From the NCBI GenBank assembly GCA_930367215.1, contig OV884060.1, positions 12,976,001 to 13,040,000 on the forward strand: a DNA stretch of 64,000 nucleotides, read 5' to 3'. Numbering within the stretch: position 1 is the first letter of the stretch; each line of letters starts with the position of its first letter. Below the pieces are notes generated by a model, which was not told the DNA's origin, searched no databases, and worked only from the letters and a program-made list of their open reading frames with translations. Positions 39,348-55,851 of the stretch are shown here, piece after piece. The DNA is from Pollenia angustigena. Taxonomy: Eukaryota > Arthropoda > Insecta > Diptera > Polleniidae. The translations under genes and the position numbers were made by a program.

Positions 39348-41724
39348 TTATGCTCTTTTGGTTGACTTTAGTACAACTGCTTCTTTGGGCAATAATAGCA
39401 CAGTACTGCTAGAAACTTTGTCTCTGTAACATAAAATGCAAAATATTAAATAGTTTATAGAAAAAGTTTAAGAAATTATTAAATTATCTTACCCTTTTTT
39501 CCTAATAGACTTATCAGTAACAACAATATACTCAAACTCCGAAGGCAAATTTGCGTAAACTTCATTTAAATTGATGGTTTGCACAGAATCGAATATATTC
39601 ATCAGGGTAATAAAAGTGAAATCGTTGTAAAGAGAGCTTAAAAGTAAAAAGGGAGGTTATTTTAGAGATAAACTAATAAGGCTTTGAAAGGATATTTAAT
39701 TTTCTGTGTAAAACTGTACTCTTAGCTTAAAGGTTTATTCAAGGCGAATTCACTTTACATATGGCGTTGACAACACTGAGCTGCATTTTTTTTTACTAAA
39801 TATATTTGTCAAACGCTTGTTATGCTGCCGAATTCACCGTCATATCTAAATTTTTTGATTTACCATCCAGCATCGTCAATGCTTGATGCGTATTTTGATA
39901 AGTGTATTTGGGCCTTAAGAAATGTCAAAACTTGCTTGTATTTTTGACTTATCGCCCAACAGGAGCAACAATAAAACTGCGACGTTGCTTTTTTATTGTT
40001 GTAGTTTTGCCACCATAACTTACATGAATTTGCCTTGGCTTTATTATTCTTGTTGATATGTTTTAACTTACCGCTTTACCGCCAAAATATCACGATTGAA
40101 AGCTATAACTTCTGTCAGACCATCTCTTAAAGTATTCTCCGTTCTCAATTGTTGCAACTGCTTAAAGATATTCAAATGACTAAGAGAAATGCCACGTTGG
40201 CGCTTAAGATTTTCTGTTTCAAAGCGTGGACTAACCGGCAACCAAGTCGTATTGCCCGATGAAAAACCAGCATTTAACTCTTCACTCCATTGGAAGGGAG
40301 TACGAGCCGGGTCACGAGAACGATTTTCATAGCCTTCTTCCGCTCCATTACAGGCTTGTGGATCAACAGTCTCCTCCCAAGAAATCCAAACATCAGTCAT
40401 GCCAATCTCTTCGCCATTGTAAGTTATGCTACAGCCCGGTAAAGTCAACAGCAGAATGTTAAACATGTCTATGCGATCCTCACCGAATCGTGAGCCAACC
40501 CGATTTTTGTCATGATTTCCCACAACCCAATTTGCTGTGCGACCAGCAGGCATTTTAGTCAGCCATTCGTTTATTAAATTGGCATAGTGGTAGGCATCAG
40601 AGTCGGACCATAAGTAGCTGATCAGTTGAAAGTTAAAGGGTATTTGGGCTCCCTCGGCAGTACCATTGCCGTAGTAATGCATCACTACTTCAATAGGAGA
40701 CCAAGTTTCAACCATAAGGATTCTGTTAAATACAAATTCATTGTTAAAACTTGAATTAATTTTAAATAAAAATATTTTTACCGTTCATCTCCTCCATGAT
40801 CTTTTTGAAATTTTTCCAAAACCTGGCGCCATTCATAAACCAAATGAGGAGTTTCCGGTTGATCTACCGTATAAATGTGTCTTAAATAACCATAATCATC
40901 CGGGTCATCAGACCAATCAGTACGCGGTTCATCAGGGTAGTTTCCTTTAGCATCGGGTGCAATTTCAATGGCATGGTATATAGCGTCTACACGAAAACCG
41001 TCAATGCCTTTTTCCAGCCAAAAACGTAGAATATTCTAGAAAACAAAATAATTTAACTTTATACAAATCAACTTTTATTTGTGAAGGTTTTACTAACATT
41101 CATTTCCTCCCTAACTTTCGGATTACGAAAATTAAAATCTGGTTGTTTTTTGTGAAACTGATGCAAATAATACTCCTGCCTTCCCTCATGCCACTCCCAA
41201 GCTGAGCCCCTAAAAACACTCACCCAATTATTGGGAACTGTACGCTTTCCATTCACTATTTTTCCCGGATGCCAAACATAATAGTCTTTGTACCGTGGAT
41301 CCCTATTGGCCGATTTTATAAACCATTCACATTCATCACTTGAATGATTTGGCACAAAATCCAATATTATTCTGACGCCCTGCTCTTTGGATTTTCGCAT
41401 AAGTTGTTCGAAATCTGCCATGGTACCAAATAAAGGATCCACTTCGGTGAAATTTGAAATATCATAACCAAAATCAGCCATGGGAGATTTGAGGAAGGGC
41501 GAAAGCCATGTAGCTGCAATACCAATTTCTTTGAGGTAAGACAACTTACTAGTGACACCATTTAAATCGCCTACGCCATCGCCATCGGAATCCTTAAATG
41601 AGCGTGGATAGATTTGATAGAATGAAGCAGTCTCCCACCATGATTTATTTTTCGCTTCTATAAAGTTTGGGCTACAAACTACTAACAGCAGCAACGCTAG
41701 TGCTAACGTCCACTTTCTTGGCAT
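39348..41724 (-). CDS. Maltase M5 (alpha-glucosidase, GH13), 583 aa, 5 exons
   Basis: Predicted secreted alpha-glucosidase. Transcript-order exons are 41724-41098, 41035-40782, 40722-40072, 39636-39493 and 39423-39348, with GT-AG borders. The signal peptide is at residues 1 to about 24. DSDGDGVGD is at 45-53, DFVPNH at 122-127, nucleophile D226, acid/base E299 in MVETWS and D365 in VVGNHDKNR. Two motif changes stand out: QPDFN at 194-198 instead of QPDLN, and Y229 instead of proline in DAIYH, although H230 is kept. A TATAAAAA candidate lies at 41801-41808 and a poly(A) signal at 39263-39268. Intron 3 contains a MITE. The product ends [12 protein letters not shown]. No disabling mutation is seen. 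Confidence 0.92.
39732..40040. mobile_element. CAAGGCGAATTC-ended element in M5 intron 3
   Basis: Left CAAGGCGAATTCACTTTACA and right in reverse CAAGGCAAATTCATGTAAGT are inverted repeats. The same ends bound 45987-46544 in M6 intron 2. The copy here holds the shorter MITE at 39794-39915. It lies wholly between exons 3 and 4 of M5. Confidence 0.6.
39794..39915. mobile_element. Short MITE, third copy of the 46.6-kb family
   Basis: Starts TAAATATATTTGTCAAACGC and ends TTTTGATAAGTGTATTTGGG. It contains GCCGAATTCACCGTCATATC and ACCATCCAGCATCGTC, which are shared with 46577-46780 (opposite strand) and 45785-45959. It is shorter than those, through an internal deletion. Confidence 0.7.
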
Positions 41725-42531
41725 GTTATTAGACTTTTAACACAATTAACTTGGGTCTTTTGATTTTGAAACTACATATTTTAGTATTTCGGAATTTATT
41801 TTTTTATAACGCTCAACTGATAACTTTTATTACCTTTGGACTGACTAACAAGAACTTACTTTCGAGCGAATTGTTGGAAGCAATTACTTCATATTAGTAT
41901 TATATAAACTCATATCTGAATTATAGATTGGATTGAATGTTTGACAAGCAAGAAACTGAAAAATACTTATCACTATCTAAAATCGTTCCAGGGACAAATT
42001 CTACACAGACAAAAAAAGTTTTAAATTTAAAATTGCTTGTAGAATCAAAAAAAAAAAAAAAACTGTTGTCATATTGAGAACGATTTTATAAACAGAGTCA
42101 TACATACTGACAAATTGAAAATAAGGCCAACATGGTAACAGAATACTGTCAAAATGACAACTTTATGTTGCCAAAATAACAACAAAGTATTGGAAAAAAT
42201 AAAAGTAACACCTTGTCGTTGTCGATTTGTGTACAAACAAACTTATTGGATGGTGCCTTTTCTTAGCTTTTTTATATTATATTTTTCCTCTGTGTCTACT
42301 AAGTAAAAGAAGACAGCTTTGGCATTGAGATTGACGGTAGGAATTCCATACAACTTAAAAACTATAGCTTCTTAGCTTCAATAATGACTTTAAGCATTAT
42401 AAGTGACTTTTTAACATAACCTCAAAAATAAATTTTTAAATTACTAACCATTTATCGGTTAAATAAAAATCTCTCTTGAATCTTTGATTTCAAAGAAACT
42501 TTTATTTTATTATAAGGCTTTAATTTTGCCA
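41725..42531. other. M5 upstream region, no other gene
   Basis: The first 100 bp hold the TATA candidate of M5. TTCTACACAGACAAAAAAAG (about 41999) resembles the CACAGAAAA termini of element 4396-5788. The rest is A+T-rich with no recognisable coding. Confidence 0.4.
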
Positions 42532-42843
42532 TTACGTACGAAATACAATGTCATTTAAATTACCGCCTCTAGATTGATTGCAGCAGTCGATCCTTTTGAG
42601 GTAGTGTCCGACGAAAGTTACGCACATTCTGGCGGTATCTCGGCGATTACTTAGCGAATGTTGGTTCTCAAATGATCTTAGGTTTAGAGAATATCCCACT
42701 AAAAAGTCAATCGGCTTCAAATTGCATGATCTTGGTGGCCAATTGTCTTCGCAAAAACGTACACTAACGCATTCGAAATTATCAGCAAAACTTTCTCTAA
42801 CAGAAGCGATATTTTCGGAAGTGCGTACATTGCGATGATGCAC
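42532..42843 (-). pseudogene. Mariner transposase C-terminal fragment
   Basis: An uninterrupted 103-codon minus-strand frame reads DNWPPRSCNLKPIDFLVGYS then, after a divergent stretch, HYLKRIDCCNQSRGGNLNDI. NWPPRSC.L.P.DF is the third catalytic block, and the tail matches the NW.KR...C...RGGH..DI end of rosa-like transposases. Upstream catalytic blocks are missing, so it is a relic. Confidence 0.65.
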
Positions 42844-43209
42844 ATTCCTGACTACAACTGTAATGCTTTCAGCATCTTCTAATTTGTACTCAATTTTAAT
42901 TTATCTATACAGTCATAGAAAAATGCATTTTCATATTGATGATGCCCTAACGTCGGAATTGTGACATCAATGTTATTACAAATGGCATTAATGAGGCAAA
43001 AAAAATACATCAATCCATTGACAAACGTCATCATAAAATGTCATATTTTATGCGTTATCTATGCTATGACTAGAGTGACATCAATTCGATGCCAATAAGA
43101 AGTAAAAATTCCCATATTCTATTTGTTTAAATAATTTAGTTAAATACATGAAATTTTCAAAGTAAAATGATTACGACAACCCTCTCAACCATGCTGATGG
43201 TGTCTTGTA
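42844..43209. other. TGACATCA-rich spacer, left part
   Basis: Contains repeated TGATGATG, GTGACATCAATG, CGTCATCATAAAATGTCAT and GAGTGACATCAATTCG words. Comparable words recur on the far side of the mariner derivative at 43.8-44.1 kb. No gene is supported. Confidence 0.4.
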
Positions 43210-43737
43210 CAGGGTGTCAGGTGGCAAATTTATATTTTTAAATACGATTATTTCAAAAAGTTAAAAACGGTGCGAAATTTCTCAGTCATATCGCGATGGT
43301 CGAGTGAGTATCGCGCGTTCGCTGTGGAGACATTTCTTAAGAGTTATAATTATTACATAATTGCTCGTCGACAATTTTGTTCAAAGTTAATTTTCACTTA
43401 AACGGCCACGTCAACAAGCAAAACTGCCGTTACTGGTCTCCAAGAACCCGCAACCCTCGATTGAAACATCAGAAACCATTACATTGCCCCAGAGCAACTG
43501 TTTGGTGTGCCTTATCCACGCACGAGATAATTGGACCATTTTTTTCAAAAATTCTCGAAAAACAAGGATCTGTTTTGAACAGTGCGTTCAACTCGTGGGA
43601 AGACATCTGCATGACATACTCTTAAAAAAATAAAATCCGCGTTTCCGTTCTGTCGTTCAATGCTTTTAATAAAACTTTGTGTTAATTTATACGTTTTTTT
43701 AAAGTTTGAAAATATAAATCTGCTACCAGACACCCTG
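43210..43737 (+). mobile_element. 528-bp deletion derivative of a mariner-like element
   Basis: CAGGGTGTCAGGTGGCAAAT at the left and in reverse CAGGGTGTCTGGTAGCAGAT at the right, flanked by TA on both sides. Inside, 43377-43625 encodes scraps of a transposase: FHLNGHVNKQNCRYWSP, a TVWCALSTHEIIGPFFS block, and in another frame FEQCVQLVGRHLHDIL at the C-terminus. The first catalytic residue and the segment with the second and third are missing. It differs in TIR from the 34.0-kb element, so it is a separate mariner lineage. Confidence 0.8.
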
Positions 43738-48086
<4,349 letters not shown>

Positions 48087-48838
48087 ATGTTAAATATTAA
48101 TTGTAAATAAGATACTTTTTTAATAAAAACCTTTTTTTAAAACCACCGTTTTATTTTTATGACTTATTCAGTGCTAAAATTGATCGGTTTAAAACCGCTA
48201 CAGCATTAAAATTTTTCTTTGCTAACACTCTTACAGCAACAGCAATTCTTTTTTAAAGTGCTTGCTCTTGCTAACTGCTTAAGCAGAGAATATAACCATA
48301 GTGAGTTTAAGCTAATTATTTACCCTTTATTGTGTTCTTTTCATTTAGTTTAGTTAAGCAATTAAAAATTAATTCAAAATAGTCATACATTTTTAAGCAT
48401 TAGATCAATTGTTACAAATATAACTACAAATTATATTCTAACTTTATTTACCGATAATAATAACGTGAAACTTCAGTCCGGAAAACTCAAAAAAAAATTA
48501 AACAAATTTATTTCGCACAAAAGTAATTTAAGACAAATTTTTTCATTAGAAAAATTTTACAAAAAAATTTCTTTTAAATGAAAAATTTAAATCTAATCTT
48601 ATCAAAAAAAGTTACCAAGATTATCTCCAAAATAAAAATTAAATAAACAGGCCTATAACCAAAATCACGCCCATCTAAAAAGGCCTGACACATTTTGAAC
48701 ATTATTTTTCAGTGCTTATTGTTGTTGGAGGTCTTAAACTCTGTTAACGAGGTATTTTTTTATATCAGTTTTGTACCCCACAACCCACATTCAAAACAAC
48801 ATGTATATATTTATGACAAAATGATAGATTAACAATAT
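48087..48838. other. Spacer between convergent M6 and M7
   Basis: Contains the M6 poly(A) site near 48.13 kb and A+T-rich sequence with no recognisable gene or element. Confidence 0.5.
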
Positions 48839-50697
48839 TTATTTTTTAAGCCAATATAAAACGACAGCTTCGTAGGGCATTAAATAAATACGGCCACTTA
48901 AGTTAACCTTATCGCTAAAAAAAAAGAAAAAGAAAAGATACCAAATTAAAATAAATATTTATCAATTAATAAAAAAAAAAATTTTATTAAAATTTAACTC
49001 ACCCCTTATTGTGAGAAGAATGAGCACTCACTAGCTCATATTCATAAGTGTGGTCACTCAAGTTTTCCAGATATTCCAATTTGTTGCCCATATTAACCAG
49101 AATTCTATATTCCTCTTGATCAGGAACGGCTCGTACTATTTGAAAAACTTGTTCCGTTAAAGCTTTATATGAAAATCCATTCTTTTCTTTGAAATTTTTA
49201 AAAGCTTTAGTGTGCTTGAGCTTTTGCAAGCCCTTATAGATTTGCAAACTACTCCTGGCGACTTGGCGTTCATTTGCAACATTGTTTGTTTGGTAATCCT
49301 CAGCTATGGGTAACCAGCTGGTGGAGCCTTCAGAGAAACCAGCATTTTCTGTTGCATCCCATTGCATGGGTGATCTCTCCGGATCCCGGCTATCACATGA
49401 TGTGACAGTACATTCTGTGGCCACATTAGTCATGCCAATTTCATCACCGTAATAGGTTATAGGAGCTCCTGGTAACGATTGTACTATAATATTAAGCAGA
49501 TCCACTTTATGTTTGCCCATGCGATTGGCCACGCGACTATTATCATGATTGCCAATAACCCAATTGGCCGTTTGATGGGTCGGCCACATGGTATTCATCC
49601 AAGCGTTGCAGGAGTTCTCTACATCCTTGGCGGTTGAAAAGCCGTTTAAATACATTAAATTAAAATTCATCGGTAAATGGGTGCCCCGATGAGTGCCGTT
49701 GCCAAAGTACAAACTAAGAATTTCAATCGGCGAATAAGCTTCAGCTAAGAGAACTCGGGTTTCTCCTCCATTTTTTCTTTGATATTCCTCCAAAAATTCC
49801 CGCCATTCATATAATAGTTCAATAGTTTGGTATTGATCTTTGGTATAGATGTGATTATGGTATTCATAGCTATTTGGATCTGAAGACCACCCAGTAGCAG
49901 GCTCGTCTGGGTAAGAGCCATTATCAAAACGTTTCTCAAAAATATGAGGCACTGCATCAATTCTAAAGCCATCAACACCATGATCTAGCCAATACTCCAA
50001 AACTTCCAACATGTTTTGGCGTACCAGAGGATTTGAGAAATTTAAATCCGGTTGCTTAGCTTGGAATTGATGTAAATAAAATTGTTGACGTTTTTCATGC
50101 CAAGTCCACATGGGACCACCAAAAACCGAAACCTTGTTAAAGAAATATGAATTATGACACCATTTTTCGTATGAAGTAGTTACCACTTACCCAATTACTT
50201 GGTGGTTGCCTTTTGCTAGAATTTTGTCCATCCAATATTCCATCATGCCAGACATAAAAATCCTCAAATCCTACTTCCTTGTTAATGGACTTCTGAAACC
50301 ATTCACATTCATCGGACGAATGATTTGGCACAAAGTCCAGTAACACTTTTACTCCCAATTCTTTGGCCTTTGCTATCATTTCATCGAAATCTTCTAAAGT
50401 ACCAAATACAGGGTCTATGCGTGTAAAATTCGATATGTCATAGCCGAAATCGGACATAGGAGACTCAAATACAGGCGATAGCCAAGTTGCGGTAACACCA
50501 ATTTCCTTTAAATATTCCATTCTCAAGGTAATACCCTTCAAATCTCCCACGCCGTCGCCATTGCTGTCCTGAAAGGATCTTGGATAGATCTGATATAGGG
50601 AAGCACTTTCCCACCAATCACTTTTCGCTACAGCTAACAAAGGCCCACTATAAAAGGCTATCAAAGCCAAAATACTTGCGGCCACACTTGACTTCAT
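48839..50697 (-). CDS. Maltase M7 (alpha-glucosidase, GH13), 570 aa, 3 exons
   Basis: Predicted secreted alpha-glucosidase. Exons in transcript order: 50697-50191, 50132-49003 and 48914-48839. The open frame extends upstream to 50787, but the inner ATG begins a clean signal peptide (MKSSVAASILALIAF to about residue 24). It is also preceded by TTCAGTCTTTAACGCC, shared with M8, so I place the start there. DSNGDGVGD is at 44-52, DFVPNH at 121-126, QPDLN at 196-200, nucleophile D228, H232, acid/base E300 in LLAEAYS and D366 in [19 protein letters not shown] and [10 protein letters not shown] with a shortened loop (no WISWEDTVDP) separate M7 and M8 from all others. Only two introns (58 and 88 bp). 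Confidence 0.93.
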
Positions 50698-51597
50698 GGC
50701 GTTAAAGACTGAAGTATGTTTTTGTGTAAATATTTGTACCACAAGTATTGAACACCTACATATTGAATGTGTTTTATTATCAATCATTATTAAGTTTATA
50801 TTTATGTAGTATGTGTAGCTTAATTTGGCGATAGTACATTAAAAAAAAATAAAAAACAAAAACTTTACTATTGACTTTTACAATGAAAGATAATGTTTTT
50901 AATTTGTTAAGATATTAAACGGTATTTTTTTTTAATTTATGACCGTACACTGATAGAAGACTTTGTTGTCGAAGTTCTTTTCAAAAAATCATGATTTTTA
51001 AAACTTTTTAAGACCAGAAAGTCATTATAAAATTGTTAAATATTGAAATATCTGGTGAGACTCTGAGGAACTTGGAAATTTTAGGATTGTCTGCAAGCCT
51101 ATTAAGGTTCTATAGAGCCTTAAAAAGACATAAGAAATTGAGGAAGATAATATTTGTTCAAAAAAATACATCAAATTTGTTTTACCATTGGGCCGATATG
51201 AGACGACTTGGAGAAAGAATATGTTTAAATGGATTAGCTCAATGAAGTAGCGTGGAGCATTTGGCCAAAAATGGAAAGAGCTTTCTCAGAGGAAAGAAAA
51301 TTTTTTTACAATGTTTTTATTAATTAGAAAGAAGAAATATAAAGTTTTGTGAAAATCCGCTGAAGACCATTCCCACCTCCCATAGATTTTTAAATATGAA
51401 AATTTTATAATTCCCAACTGTTTGCTGAACGGAACTAAAATGTATGCCAGCTTATGTCTTTTATTCAATAAATCAGTATATTCTTGAAGTGACTTGTGCA
51501 TTGGCGTATAAAGGCCTGTTTGGGGAGCTTCCCCACAGCAAATTTGAAAATTAAAACCTGCCGAGAATTTGCGTTGGCACCCATTAACATTATTAGT
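50698..51597. other. M7 upstream and intergenic sequence
   Basis: Near the M7 start lies the TCAGTCTTTAAC word. Further up there is A+T-rich sequence with open frames (for example 51033-51245) lacking family similarity or splice context. No gene is called. Confidence 0.4.
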
Positions 51598-52220
51598 TAG
51601 TGTTCGAAAATAAACAGAACATTATTTAGCGTTCGCCTCATGCACCCAGGAACGATATCTATTTTTTTTAGTGTTTGTGTACACAAACACAACCCTTAAC
51701 TATTTTCATGAAAGAGCTGAACATTTTGTTATTAATTTTTTATTTATTTTCTTTTTGATTTAAATCAGTGTTCGGAAATAAACAGAACATTTTTAGCGTT
51801 CGGCTCACACACCCAACAACGATATCTTTTACCAGCTAAAAGAGCGCTACGCACAACAGAAACGAACTAAAATTAATGAGCTGGACCGAACATAATGAAG
51901 TTTTTGTTTTGAAAAAAAAACCGAACGGATTTATATGTTCTCATCTTTTTGTTGAGTTGGATAAGAACAGTATTATTTTTGTTTATGAAAGATTTTTAAC
52001 AGGGAAACGTTATTTTTTAATGACTTTCTACACAAACGCTATGAGCGTTTGTGTTTTCCACAAATCTACCGAACTGAAAACTAAGGAGCGATATTTACCC
52101 CCACATTCATAAAAAAAAAATTTTTGATTTATAAAAGGTTTATGAAACGAATTTTCTATGAAAATAAACCTGAAATGTTTTTTATGAATATTGGGGTTAG
52201 TGTTTATTTTCGAACACTGT
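51598..52220 (+). mobile_element. Dispersed element, copy 2, with GTGTTCGAAAATAAAC ends
   Basis: Left GTGTTCGAAAATAAACAGAA and right in reverse AGTGTTCGAAAATAAACACT are inverted repeats. It matches the split copy at 10635-11900 (reverse strand) and lacks the Helentron-like insertion found there. A partial internal duplication exists: GTTCGGAAATAAACAGAACA recurs at about 51770. The 78-codon frame inside is not conserved in the other copy, so the element is non-coding. Confidence 0.7.
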
Positions 52221-52733
52221 TATAAAGCTTACAAATTTATTAAGTTATTCACATGCATAAAACGCATTCCTTTTTTCAAAATAATTTTCGACTACGCATA
52301 ACTTCAAAACAACGTTACAAATGAGAAAATTGTTTGAGATTTTGCTTTAAAAACAATAGCCTTCTTCTACGTCATTCAAACCACCAAAAATGTTTGCATA
52401 AGCAACAAACATAGATGGCGCATTCCTCCTTTCAAAATTATTTTCTACTACATGCGATTTGGCTTTCAAAACAAAGCAAACTAGTCTCTTTCTACGTCTC
52501 ACCAATCGTCAACAAACATAACGGAACTGCGGAATGCGTAATTTTGTTTATTTGATTCATGATTCACAGACACAAAACTCGAAAGTCAACAAAACTATCG
52601 AACATTTTTTGCTCGTAGCTTGCAAAGTTTTCATGAAAAAATACCCTACGCAATGTGCTTAAACAAATTTGGATTGTTTTCTTTCAGTGCACTTTTAAAT
52701 AATAGAAAAACTGTTAATGTACATTGAATTTAA
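52221..52733. other. Intergenic, nothing recognised
   Basis: Words ATAAAACGCATTCC..TTCAAAATAATTTTC (about 52258) and GGCGCATTCCTCCTTTCAAA (52419) suggest a diverged short duplication. No gene is supported. Confidence 0.4.
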
Positions 52734-52922
52734 TCTACATATATCTTATACATAAATACGGGAACAATTTTTTTGAAGTTGAATTTTAATTATCTTATCG
52801 TCCACCGATTTTAATAAAACCTATATCGTTATCACACACATGGGCGAAAAGATTGCATTTTGTCGTTCTCTTAAATTTTGTAAATGTCAAGTGGTCAAAT
52901 TTCGGCCAACGGGCGAACCTAG
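52734..52922 (+). mobile_element. Short Helitron, copy 2 (internally deleted)
   Basis: Starts TCTACATATATCTTATACAT after A and ends GGGCGAACCTAG before T, the Helitron A|T pattern. Compared with 28058-28449 it lacks about 200 bp of the interior but keeps both ends, as non-autonomous derivatives do. Confidence 0.7.
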
Positions 52923-53426
52923 TTTATATAAAATTGTTACTTTACTGACTGACTGTTTCACTATCGCACAGCCTAAACACCTTAAGTTAAAAAGTTGACA
53001 TTTGGATCGGAGTCTGGCATCTCGCAAAATCAACTCTCTAAGATGGAATTTTGTTTATTTCGAATGTTAATGGGGGAAAAAAATGTTTAAACGGCATATT
53101 TGCTAACCTCATGCCTTCTTAACTAAAAGAGATAAGAAAAATTTAACACTTATCAGTGTTTTTTTTTTTAAATAAGCGGAGAGGCGTCTGGTTTTTTTTT
53201 TTTAAATTGGGCCCTTTTGCGGAGTAAACGGGTAAATCAGTTATTTCAGTACTTTGTTGTCACACCATCTATTTTTTAAGCCAATATACATATAAATAAA
53301 TATTATATCACATTCGTAACATAAATTTGGTACTCTTTCGAAATTCGAACATTGAAAGTGTAAAAACTGTAACTATTTTTGGTACTTTTTTTCAAAACAT
53401 TTTCCTCCGTTCATTGACATATTAAG

Positions 53427-53900
53427 GGCCGATGTTGAGTGTGAACCACACCTAAACGTGAAGTTTTTATTTTTGGCAATTCATTTGCCATTTCTTAATT
53501 TTAGACAAACTCAATTCGAACCATGGCAAGATACGCAATCGAGCAACGCGTTAAAGTTATTCAACAAAGGATAATCAATTTTCGAAGAAAATCATCTTCA
53601 GGGATGAGGCACATTTTCACCTCAGTGGATTCGTCAATAAGCAGAATTGCCGCATTTGGGCAAATAATAATCCAAGAGGGATTGTCGTTGGACTTCTTTC
53701 TTTGGGGTTATTTGAAAGAAAAGGTGTACGTCGATAAGCCAGCAAAGAACTTCAATTATGCCTCAGCGTCCTCGAAAACTTGGACCATCGGATGGAAGTG
53801 TGCCTCCGAAGTCGCGGCGACCATTTGGCCGATATTTTATTCCATTCATAATTGAACCATACCAATATTATTAAAAAAAATTATTGATTGATTAATGACA
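53427..53900 (+). pseudogene. Decayed rosa-like mariner transposase element
   Basis: The left border AGGGCCGATGTTGAGTGTGA also occurs at 59816. From 53523 the frame reads MARYAIEQRVKVIQ. In a shifted frame FRRKIIFRDEAHFHLSGFVN with the first catalytic Asp follows, then NKQNCRIWANNNPRG. After a large deletion LDFFLWGYLKEKVYVDKPAK gives the third catalytic region. The second catalytic Asp is deleted. The third region is nearly the same as that at 17430-17570, so both come from one family. Confidence 0.8.
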
Positions 53901-54160
53901 ATGATTTCCTAAAAAATTTATGTTTTATTAAAAATCAACCCTTGAAATTTTACCATCCTTAACATATTCAATTATGGACTCCCATTGCAGTATTGAAATT
54001 ATTTATACTTCAATGGAGAGAAAAAAGTATCAAAAAAGGGGAAATACATAATAAATTTTTTCTTTTACTTCTCCGTTCCACATGAATTTGAATTTTTGAA
54101 ATAATGGGTGCAATGTCCTGAGTAAATGAGAAGATGTAGATGAAAAACGCTGGTATTTTT

Positions 54161-55851
54161 TATACCCTCCACCACAATTAGTTGTGAAGAGGGTATATTA
54201 AGTTTGTCATTCCGTGTGAAACTTTTTCATTATTCATCTCATACCCTATAAAGTATATATATTCTGGGCCCTTGAGTAATTTTAAGTCGATTAAGCCATG
54301 TCCGTCTGTCTGTCCGTCTGTTGAAAACACCCTCACTTTCGAAAAACTCAAAAGAAATAAACAAACTTGGTTTCAAATTGCTTGTAGTTATCCTAAGCAG
54401 TTTGGGATTGAAATCCAGCAAAATCGGTTCTATAGGATCTGAGCTATGAATCAAAATGTGGAACCACCACCTAAAAAAAATTGATAATTTTGTTACAAAA
54501 ACTAACATAAATGGTGGAAAAATGCACAGAATGTTGTTAGATTTCGCAACAGTTCGTTTTATTTAACTAGAAATCACGCTGTAAGATTTCGTGAAGATCC
54601 GCTCATGATTTACCCTAGGCCCCATATAAGCCCTACTCCCGGAAAACCGTATAGTAAGCCTAAAACCCTAACTAACAATGATATCATAACAAATTTTGGC
54701 ACGTCACAGTTAAGTAGGACTATAAATGCAACTATTAAGTTTCGTGAAGATCGGTTCATAATTTACCATAGGCCCCATGTAAAACCTACTTCCGGAAAAC
54801 AGTTTAGTACGCCCAAATCCGAAAAAAATAATGCTATCATAACAAAATTTGGTACATCAAAGTTTTTTAGAACTAAAAATAAGACTGTGAAAGACAGTTT
54901 TATTGAACGAGAAATAAGACTTTAAAATTTTGTGAAGTTCGGTCCATCATTTACCATAGGCCCCATTTAAACCTTACTCCCGGAAAACAGCTTAGTACGC
55001 CTAAAAACGTAAAAAATAACGCTATCATAACAAAATTTGGTAAATCACAGTTTTATAGAACTAGAAATGACACTGTGAAATTTGGTGAAGATCGGTGCAT
55101 AACTTACCTTAGGCCTCATTTGAAGCCCACTCTGGTAAAATAATTTAATACGCGGTAAACTTTCTTCCAGTTTAGCTTCATATGGCCAGAAAAAATGTTA
55201 TGCAATTTTGTGATATACGGTCCATAACTTACCTTAGATTCCATTTTAGCAGCCTTCTGAAATTCACTGCAAACGCTTAAACTAATTGCACCGCTGTATT
55301 GAAACTTATTTTTCTTAATACCTGAAATCGTTCTGCAGAATTTGGGATGATTGGTTCATAGCTTACCATGGCTTTTATATAATTTGTTCTCTTGAAAATC
55401 ATTTAAGTTCAGCTTAAACTGATATTCTACTCAAACTTTTTAAGATTGAGTCTGATTGTCGATCAATAATTTTATATATGGGCACTTCCACAGAAAAGCT
55501 CTCTTTTTGAATATCACGTCACGTCACCTAGCAATTATTCTTGTATTTTAGAACCACGTTGTTCAAATTTTTCCTCTCTTTCACTAAATAAAACCTAGTT
55601 GCGCTCTACACCCAAATGCAAAAAAGTAATTAATATTTGCATTATTCTTTGAGAAACAATTAAAAATGGTTGGTGACGTTACGTGACAAAAAGTAGACAT
55701 TTCTGTGGAAATACCAATATGTAGGTCTAAACCGCAACAAATTTTAATGCAGATATCTGTTTTTACAAAGATTCGAAGTGTCGGTGGAGGGTATCAAAGA
55801 TTCGGCACAGCCGAATATAGCACTCTTACTTGTTTTTTTTTTTTTTTTTTT
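54161..55851 (-). mobile_element. Helentron-like element, copy 2, with terminal hairpin and nested MITE
   Basis: Near-identical to 21331-23033 at both flanks of the array but with only four 153-bp units (TAGGCC(C/T)CAT at about 54617, 54770, 54958 and 55111). One junction there is rearranged. It keeps the terminus lost in copy 1: GGTATCAAAGATT, hairpin TTCGGCACAGCCGAA, CACTCTTACTTG and a T run. That is the reverse of the AACAAGTAAGA-hairpin ends at 4.35 and 10.96 kb. A MITE (55484-55722) is inserted near the right end and is absent from copy 1. A GTCY microsatellite is at about 54301-54320. Confidence 0.78.
55484..55722. mobile_element. MITE family with TTTCCACAGAAA ends, copy 2, inserted at TA
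   Basis: Comparison with copy 1 of the host element, where AATTTTATATAGGTCTAAAC is uninterrupted (22903-22922), defines the insertion exactly: host TA is duplicated on both sides. The element body runs from TGGGCACTTCCACAG to CCAATATG. Related copies are at 29049-29293 and 63089-63335. TA duplication and small size fit a Tc1/mariner-type MITE. Confidence 0.88.

Noticed and set aside
50698..50787. N-terminal extension of M7 by 30 codons
   Set aside because: The extension has no signal-peptide character and covers the shared TCAGTCTTTAAC leader; the inner ATG starts a proper signal peptide.
51876..52112. 78-codon frame with a possible partner on the minus strand at 10670-10855
   Set aside because: The DNA is homologous because both are copies of one dispersed element, but the reading frames shift between copies, so protein conservation is absent.
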